Shown one piece after another: positions 50,292 to 56,649 of a stretch of DNA of 56,649 nucleotides. The stretch is from CAZRDB01 sp964598695 (GTDB lineage: Bacteria > Armatimonadota > Zipacnadia > UBA1398). Location: positions 1 to 56,649 of the forward strand of contig CAZRDB010000006.1 of the NCBI GenBank assembly GCA_964598695.1. The letters run 5' to 3'. Numbering within the stretch: position 1 is the first letter of the stretch; every line of letters begins with the position of its first letter. The notes below the pieces were generated by a model. That model searched no databases. It saw only the letters and a program-made list of their open reading frames with translations, and was not told where the DNA came from. Position numbers and translations under genes: made by a program.

Positions 50292-53200
50292 CTAGGGTCC
50301 AATCGCGGGCGGCGCCGGCTCGGCGGCCGCGGAGCCCCCATAGAGGCCCCGAAGCAGCCACAGGGCGCTGCCAAGGTCCAGCCCGTGCACCGGGAAGAGC
50401 CATAGGCCGTCGCGGTGGGCCAGTACGGGCCAACCGTGTCCGCCTTCCGTCACGCGCTCCACGCCGCTCCCTTCGCGCAGGCCGTTCGCCTCCCCTGCGC
50501 CGAACGGGCATGTCACCGGGGTCGGCAGGAGCAGCGAATCGAGCGACGGGATGGCGCCGAGATCCTCGCGACCGCCGAGCAGGATCAGGCCCCGCTCCGA
50601 CGGCGCGCCGGCGAACCGCTCGATCTCCCCGGCCGCGACGGTATCGCGGGCGGCGTTGGGGCACGTGACGGCGTACACGCCCACCCCCTCCGGCGGCAGG
50701 GTCGCTGCCGGCACCAGCCACACGCCCTCCGCGATCTCGCGCGCGGCACCCTCTCCCGGATCGCCATCGAGCGGCAGGGCGCCTGGCGGCGCGACGCCCA
50801 GCACGCGCCGCAGGCGCCGCGGGTAGGCCGAGACCAGGACCGGCGGGCTGCTCTCGAGCAGGAGCTGACGCAGGGCCTCGCGCTCGGCCGTCGACCACAC
50901 GGGCAGGCCGCTCTGACCCGGAGGGGCGCAAGGCCAGGAGAGCCGCTCCAAGAAGGCCGCCTTCGCGCCCCACCCGCCGAGCGAGCGGGCGGCGTCGCTC
51001 GGCCCCCCGCAGCCGGCGCCCGCGAGGCCCACAAGCCAGGGCTGCCGCAGCGAGAGGCGGTTCTCGCCGAGGCGCGTGGGAACGACGGGACGCATCAGGT
51101 CGCTCACGTCGGACTGCCAGAGCATCACACCGTCGGGCCCGTCCGATGCGTCACGGCAGACGAGGTGCTTGCCGGTGGTAAGCGAGGAGATCAGGAAGCC
51201 CGGTGGGGGCGCGCCCTCGCCGACCTCATCCTCCTCGTCGCGCACGGCCCGAACGGTGGGACGTGGAGCGAGCAGCACGGGGACATCGACGATCGACTTG
51301 GCCGCGGCGATGATGTCGGCCGTGCTCTCCGCCTGCATCTCCTCGCGGAAGGCCTCGAGATCGGAGGCGAAGCTCGACTGGTCGAGCGCCGCGAGATACC
51401 AGTGCTCGGCCTGCGGGTCCGCCAGCACCCGAAGCGGACCAGGACCGCCCACGGGGACCAGGCGTCCCGCGACGCTGAAGGAGGGCAGTTCGGCCGACTC
51501 CGGCGCGAAGCACCAGGCCCTGCGGAGGCGTCCGAGATCGCCTGCGTAGTGGTCCTCGAGCCAGCCGGCGAAACGCTCGCCGAAGGTGCTGGGGAAGCTG
51601 GGGAGGACATCGGCCGGCGGGAGCCCGACCTGGCTCGAGAGCGGGTTGGTGAGGAACCGCAGGCCCCTCCCGAAGCGAAGCGCCTCGAGGGCGCGCCCCA
51701 CCTCGGCCTTGCGGATCCGGAATCGCACGTCGTCGGCCACATCGCCGGGCCCCTCGCCCGGCGGCACCGTGACCTCGGCCGTCGCGTACCCGCAGTAGGT
51801 CGCCGCGCCCGCGTCGGCGGGGATCCGGATCGCGAGGCTGCCGTTCCGCACGGGCACCCGCATCATGCGGATCGGCGCGGGCCCCGGGGGGGCGCTGTAG
51901 ACCGCGACGAGGGCCCAGGCGTCGGGCGTGAGCAGCCGGTCGTCGAGCACCAGGCCCGCATCGGTGCCCGCGGCCATCTCGGCGATCCGGTCGGTGCGTC
52001 CGATCCGGTAGCCCGTGTACTCCTCCGGCCACTCGCCCCCGATCTCGAGGCCGTAGCGGAAGCCGAGCCGCTCGAGGCGGTCGACGACGCGCTGGACGGC
52101 CTCCACCGGAAGCCCCGTGATGCCTCGCGGCGCGGTGCGGAGGTAGACATCCTTGAGGTCCATCTCGGCGAGCTGCCGCGTCAACTCCAAGAAGTCGTCC
52201 CACCGCGCCTGGTTCCCCGCGCCGTCGGCGGGATCGAGATCGGTGAGAAACGAGGGGGCGAACGAGACGCCGAGCGGGACGTAGGGCATCCCGTCCCACA
52301 CCAGGGTTCCGGTCGGCGTCGTGCGCCAGGCGTGGCTCGTGCCGTCCGAGGAGAGGTAGCGTCCGCACGCCGCCAGGCGAACCGGCCTGCCTGCTCCGGT
52401 GACGCGCACGTCGGCCTGGGCCGACGGCGAGCCGCGGTAGCGGCCGACCAGGAAGGCCTCGATTCGGTAGTCGCCGGCAGGGGCGCCGTCGGGGATCGCG
52501 ATCTCGATCGACCCCGTCGCGCGGGTGGTCTGCTCGGGGCCGGGCTCCCGGGCGAGCAGCGTCTCGGTCGCGGCGTACGTCTCGCGCCCGCGGCGCAGCC
52601 AGGCCGAGGCGATGACCGGTCCGTCGGCGGCCGGCGCGATCACGGCGCCGAGCTGCGCGGTCACGCTCGCTCCGGCCGAGGCCTCCGGAGGCGCCAGGAT
52701 CGAGACCGTGGCGCTCGGGCCCTCCGAGGGATACCGGGGGCGTCCGGCCACCTCGAACGTGCCGTTGGGCAGGGCGAGCGAGTTGAGCACCATGTCGCCC
52801 ACGCGGAGCCACACGCAGTACCGCCCGGGCGGGGCGTAGGGGTCGACCGCGAGATCGAAGGGCCCCAGGTCGATCGGGACCCCCTTGGTCGCCAGGCGTG
52901 GGAGCCGCGCCGGGAAGCTCCCGCGGGCCGCGACGCGGCGCCCGGTCACCGCCCCGATCTCGATCTCCACGCTGTCGGTGGAGGGCAACACGCCATCCCC
53001 CTCGACGCTGACGCGCAGGGAGCAGCGCTCGCCGGCCTGGGGACGCCCGATCGTCAGCGACTGCAAGGCCAGGAGGGCCGTCGGGCGGCTCCGCACCTCG
53101 ATGTCGTCGAACCAGGCGACCCCGGGGCCGAGGACGACAAGCGCCGGCTGAACGGCCACGACGCCGGGGGGGACGGATGCCTCCAAAGTCACGAACGACC

Positions 53201-53651
53201 ACGTCTCCTCCGAGATGGTCGGAGTCGAGCGTTCGGAGCCGATCGGCCGTCCGAGCGGGTCAAGCCAGATCAGCCACGCCGCCGCGCCACCATCGGCCTG
53301 CCAGGTGCGCGCCCACACCCGGACCTTGATCCAGTCGCCGGGCTGCACGGGGCCGCGCGGTCCGACCGCCGCGAACGTACCGCTCGCGTTCGAGACGCCG
53401 ATCGAGCGTTGGCCCGTACGCGCCGTCGTCGCTTCCCACAGCGCCTCGCCCGCGCCGTCGGGACTCAGCGCCTGGCCCGACCACAGCACGGGGAACTTGG
53501 CCTCGGGGAGCGGGTGACCCTCCTCGTCCAGCGGCTCGTCGCCGACCTCGAACGAGGTCCGCACGAGGGTCGCGGCCTGGACGGCTGGGAGCCCCGCGGC
53601 CAGCGTCAGACCGGCAAGCAACCAGACCGCGCCCCGCGAGATGGATCGCAT
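50292..53651 (-). CDS. Large secreted multidomain glycosidase-like protein
   Basis: A 1119-residue exported protein with a clean signal peptide (LLAGLTLAAGLPAVQA). Residues about 28-190 form a jelly-roll carbohydrate-binding module (TSFEVGDEPLD, GDWIKVRVWARTW, AWFDDIEVRSRP). Beta-sandwich domains follow to about 440. Residues about 455-870 look like a TIM-barrel domain (VWDGMPYVPLGVSFAPSF, QLAEMDLKDVYLRTAP, GFRYGLEIGGEWPEEY, FGERFAGWLEDHYAGDLGRLRRAW), reminiscent of GH42/clan A proteins with a DhYggDl segment. The C-terminus (about 950-1100) resembles a beta-galactosidase trimerisation-like domain. Catalytic glutamates cannot be assigned firmly. ATG 53651 follows a G-rich site. It separates the ftsB-like genes from ribD in one transcription direction. 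Confidence 0.6.
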   Translation of the reverse strand: MRSISRGAVWLLAGLTLAAGLPAVQAATLVRTSFEVGDEPLDEEGHPLPEAKFPVLWSGQALSPDGAGEALWEATTARTGQRSIGVSNASGTFAAVGPRGPVQPGDWIKVRVWARTWQADGGAAAWLIWLDPLGRPIGSERSTPTISEETWSFVTLEASVPPGVVAVQPALVVLGPGVAWFDDIEVRSRPTALLALQSLTIGRPQAGERCSLRVSVEGDGVLPSTDSVEIEIGAVTGRRVAARGSFPARLPRLATKGVPIDLGPFDLAVDPYAPPGRYCVWLRVGDMVLNSLALPNGTFEVAGRPRYPSEGPSATVSILAPPEASAGASVTAQLGAVIAPAADGPVIASAWLRRGRETYAATETLLAREPGPEQTTRATGSIEIAIPDGAPAGDYRIEAFLVGRYRGSPSAQADVRVTGAGRPVRLAACGRYLSSDGTSHAWRTTPTGTLVWDGMPYVPLGVSFAPSFLTDLDPADGAGNQARWDDFLELTRQLAEMDLKDVYLRTAPRGITGLPVEAVQRVVDRLERLGFRYGLEIGGEWPEEYTGYRIGRTDRIAEMAAGTDAGLVLDDRLLTPDAWALVAVYSAPPGPAPIRMMRVPVRNGSLAIRIPADAGAATYCGYATAEVTVPPGEGPGDVADDVRFRIRKAEVGRALEALRFGRGLRFLTNPLSSQVGLPPADVLPSFPSTFGERFAGWLEDHYAGDLGRLRRAWCFAPESAELPSFSVAGRLVPVGGPGPLRVLADPQAEHWYLAALDQSSFASDLEAFREEMQAESTADIIAAAKSIVDVPVLLAPRPTVRAVRDEEDEVGEGAPPPGFLISSLTTGKHLVCRDASDGPDGVMLWQSDVSDLMRPVVPTRLGENRLSLRQPWLVGLAGAGCGGPSDAARSLGGWGAKAAFLERLSWPCAPPGQSGLPVWSTAEREALRQLLLESSPPVLVSAYPRRLRRVLGVAPPGALPLDGDPGEGAAREIAEGVWLVPAATLPPEGVGVYAVTCPNAARDTVAAGEIERFAGAPSERGLILLGGREDLGAIPSLDSLLLPTPVTCPFGAGEANGLREGSGVERVTEGGHGWPVLAHRDGLWLFPVHGLDLGSALWLLRGLYGGSAAAEPAPPAIGP

Positions 53652-53674
53652 GGAGAACCCCCGTACCTACCGCG

Positions 53675-54364
53675 TCAATCGGGCTCGACGAGCGCCCAGC
53701 CCGAGTTGCCCTCCAGGGTCCGGCCGCTCGGTAGCACGAGCCGCACCGAGACCCCCAGCTCCCGGCCCACGGCCCCTTCGCGGCCAACCCCACCGAGGTT
53801 CTCAGGCCCGAGCGGTCCGACCCGCCCCAGCGGTCCGACAACCTCCCGTCGCCGGCCGGTGCGCGGATCCCGGGAGACGATGCGCCGCACAGGGAAGTCC
53901 TGCCTCCGGAGTGGAACCGTTACGCCGGCCAGGGGCGTCCCTCCGCTCAGCGAATCGCCCGGCTCACGCAGCCAGACGCCGACCTGTGCGGTCGCGTCGG
54001 TGGCGATCGGCCGCCTGTCTCCGTCGATCACGAGCAGCCCGACCTCCAGGCCCTCCGGCCTCCAGGCGGGGATGACGTAGCCGATCGAGGCTGGAGAGCG
54101 GCCCGACTGGCCGATGATCGCCGGGAGCGTGCTGAGGGCGAACAGCAGGAGGATGCCGAGTCCGACCAGCAGGTTCGGCCACGGTCTGGGGCCGAGATCG
54201 AGGAACGCCCGGACGGCGCGTCCGTCCTCCCCGACGACCGTATGCACCCCGAAGTAGCCCGAGGCTCTTCGTGGGGCTTCGGCGGCGGGAGGCAGATCGG
54301 CGCCGCACAGGGAGCAGCGCGGGGCGCCCTGCGGGTTGAGGGTCTGGCAGTGGGGGCACTTCAC
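53675..54364 (-). CDS. Zinc-ribbon membrane protein
   Basis: A 229-residue protein with an N-terminal zinc ribbon CPHC-x12-CSLC (residues 3-20), a basic linker, one membrane helix at about 64-85 (PNLLVGLGILLLFALSTLPAII) and a ~140-residue C-terminal domain, presumably extracytoplasmic, of no known family. The GTG start at 54364 overlaps the ftsB-like stop as GTGA, so the two are coupled. The topology, a cytosolic metal-binding head with an external domain, suggests sensing or scaffolding, but nothing more can be supported. The upstream neighbour encodes a division-type coiled-coil protein. Confidence 0.6.
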   Translation of the reverse strand: MKCPHCQTLNPQGAPRCSLCGADLPPAAEAPRRASGYFGVHTVVGEDGRAVRAFLDLGPRPWPNLLVGLGILLLFALSTLPAIIGQSGRSPASIGYVIPAWRPEGLEVGLLVIDGDRRPIATDATAQVGVWLREPGDSLSGGTPLAGVTVPLRRQDFPVRRIVSRDPRTGRRREVVGPLGRVGPLGPENLGGVGREGAVGRELGVSVRLVLPSGRTLEGNSGWALVEPD

Positions 54365-54741
54365 GGCGTGGCGCCGGAAGCGGGCTCGGAGCCCCCCGCC
54401 GTCCCGTCCGGCCCGGTCTTCTCGACCGCTCCCCCGCGAAAGACGACGCGAAGAGGGCTCTCCCAGGAGCGCACGAACTGCTGCTTGCGCGCCTCAACCT
54501 CCATGCCTCGGTCGGTCTTCGCATACCGCAGGTCGGCCTCCAGCGCCTCGTTCTGCTGTCGCAGACGCTCGACGCGCCATGCCGCCTCGTCGGCCTTGCG
54601 GCGCATCGCGAGGCCCTCGGAGTAGGGTCGCCGGAAGGCGGAGCCGAACACGACCAGCACCAGCAGCACGATGGCGAGCAGCAGAAACGTCGAGGCCCGA
54701 TCGAGAAGCTCTCCGCCTCCGCTGCTCGCCATTCGTCTCAT
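54361..54741 (-). CDS. Septum formation initiator-like protein (FtsB/DivIC family)
   Basis: A 126-residue bitopic protein: short cytoplasmic N-terminus, a membrane helix (about 18-36, TFLLLAIVLLVLVVFGSAF), a coiled coil (about 45-75, RRKADEAAWRVERLRQQNEALEADLRY) and KTDRGMEVEARKQ, which resembles the family's D-x-E-x2-AR-x-x-L region after the coil. A Gly/Pro/Ser-rich tail ends it. FtsB/DivIC proteins link FtsL and FtsQ in the divisome. The position directly after eno is the usual place for this family, which strengthens a short-sequence call. ATG 54741 follows AAGGGA. Confidence 0.72.
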   Translation of the reverse strand: MRRMASSGGGELLDRASTFLLLAIVLLVLVVFGSAFRRPYSEGLAMRRKADEAAWRVERLRQQNEALEADLRYAKTDRGMEVEARKQQFVRSWESPLRVVFRGGAVEKTGPDGTAGGSEPASGATP

Positions 54742-54784
54742 GCCGGATGGTCCCTTCGCCGCCCGTGCGGCGGTCGCTCCCGCT

Positions 54785-56074
<1,290 letters not shown>

Positions 56075-56142
56075 CGGGAACTCTCCTCCCTTTCGAGGAA
56101 CGGTGCGTAGTGCCCGTTGGTTGGGTGCTGGCTCAATGCGGA

Positions 56143-56187
56143 GGAGCGAGGCCGCTCCGGACCGACAGCCCGGCTCGACCTCGCTCC
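56143..56187 (-). terminator. Possible hairpin between ppdK and eno
   Basis: GGAGCGAGG (56143-56151) is complementary to CCTCGCTCC (56179-56187), a 9-bp stem with a 27-base loop that can fold further. It lies about 30 bases after the ppdK stop and before eno. No U-tract is seen, so this is a weak terminator candidate. Confidence 0.35.
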
Positions 56188-56218
56188 CCTGGATACGCCC
56201 TGCGTGCGGGCCGAACGA

Positions 56219-56649
56219 CTAGCGATCGCGCTCGGTCGCGCCCGACTTCTCGGCGATGGCCGCCTGCGCCGCGGCGAGGCGGGCGATCGGCACGCGGAAG
56301 GGCGAGCAGGAGACGTAGTCGAGTCCGACCTTGTGGCAGAACTGGATCGACTTCGGATCTCCGCCGTGCTCGCCGCAGATCCCGCACTTCATGCCCGGAC
56401 GGGTCTTGCGGCCCTCGTCGACGGCGATCTGCATGAGCCGGCCGACGCCGCGCTCATCGATCGAGGTGAACGGGGACTCCTTCAGGATGCCCATCTCGAG
56501 GTACGGAGCGATGACCTTGCCCTCGGCGTCGTCGCGGCTGTAGCCGAAGGTCATCTGCGTGAGGTCGTTGGTGCCGAAGCTGTAGAACTCGGCGTACTCC
56601 GCGATCTCGGCGGAGGTGAGTGCGGCGCGCGGGATCTCGATCATGGTGC
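56219..56649 (-). CDS. ppdK: Pyruvate, phosphate dikinase (C-terminal part, cut by window end)
   Basis: Reversible conversion of pyruvate, ATP and phosphate to PEP, AMP and pyrophosphate. Only the last ~143 residues lie in the window; the gene continues beyond 56649, so the methionine at 56644 is internal. The PEP/pyruvate-binding barrel end is clear: MIEIPRAAL, FYSFGTNDLTQMTFGYSRDD, the catalytic cysteine in KCGICGEHGGDP and LDYVSCSPFRVPIARLAAAQAA. These match PpdK rather than PEP synthase or PTS enzyme I. It sits upstream of eno on the same strand, 144 bases away, consistent with control of PEP metabolism. Confidence 0.95.
   Translation of the reverse strand, partial: TMIEIPRAALTSAEIAEYAEFYSFGTNDLTQMTFGYSRDDAEGKVIAPYLEMGILKESPFTSIDERGVGRLMQIAVDEGRKTRPGMKCGICGEHGGDPKSIQFCHKVGLDYVSCSPFRVPIARLAAAQAAIAEKSGATERDR

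Overview
This is a GC-rich (roughly 70% by eye), gene-dense bacterial chromosome segment. I see no rRNA, tRNA, CRISPR array, insertion sequence, integrase or phage gene. The content suggests a free-living Gram-negative-type or S-layer-bearing heterotroph from a deep, under-sampled phylum. Armatimonadota is my best guess and Planctomycetota-like groups come next. The reasons are secreted proteins with H-X9-DG domains, a YidC with a helical-repeat insert, an S-layer-homology domain, many secreted carbohydrate-active proteins, Gfo/Idh and sugar-isomerase genes, and class 1B PyrD with PyrK. This is inference from gene content only.

Layout. 64-3775 (+): pyrK-pyrD followed in the same direction by two genes that look like the QatB and QatC partners of the Qat anti-phage system, without QatA or QatD. 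3852-8565: a secreted clan-A glycoside-hydrolase-like protein (+) converging on, and overlapping, a PL11-like rhamnogalacturonan lyase (-). 8808-12623 (+): a membrane protein, argC, a membrane-anchored H-X9-DG protein and an SLH-domain protein. 12601-15596 (-): the classic rpmH-rnpA-yidD-yidC-jag cluster with a good sigma70-type promoter. 15912-21500 (-): miaB, a thioredoxin-fold protein without its CxxC, an orphan sugar ABC ATPase, a lipoprotein and a PAP2 phosphatase. 21650-26848 (+): a CBM9-like secreted protein, a sugar isomerase/epimerase and two secreted beta-propeller-like proteins. 26837-32167 (-): dtxR-feoA-feoB, then a secreted protein and a Gfo/Idh oxidoreductase, with a candidate DtxR operator in front.

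32409-34611: a glycosyltransferase (+) and a lone pilT (-). 34861-39022 (+): tldD followed by two tandem pmbA/tldE paralogues, ending in a 17-bp perfect hairpin. 39071-41532 (-): a secreted STN-like protein and a Tat-exported sugar isomerase/epimerase. 41781-44126 (+): mutS2 with its own promoter. 44193-56649 (-): a long co-directional run read as ppdK (cut by the window edge), eno, an ftsB/divIC-like gene, a zinc-ribbon membrane protein, a 1119-residue secreted glycosidase-like protein, ribD, ribE, a BNR sialidase-like protein and two thioredoxin paralogues.

Themes. Housekeeping genes (pyrimidine, arginine and riboflavin synthesis, glycolysis, membrane-protein insertion, tRNA modification) alternate with secreted, lineage-specific proteins for glycan breakdown. 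Translational coupling is common (ATGA, GTGA and TGATG overlaps), and convergent genes are packed tail to tail, sometimes overlapping. The most interesting candidate is the reduced QatB/QatC-like pair at 1822-3775. All calls rest on motifs read by eye; no database search was run.
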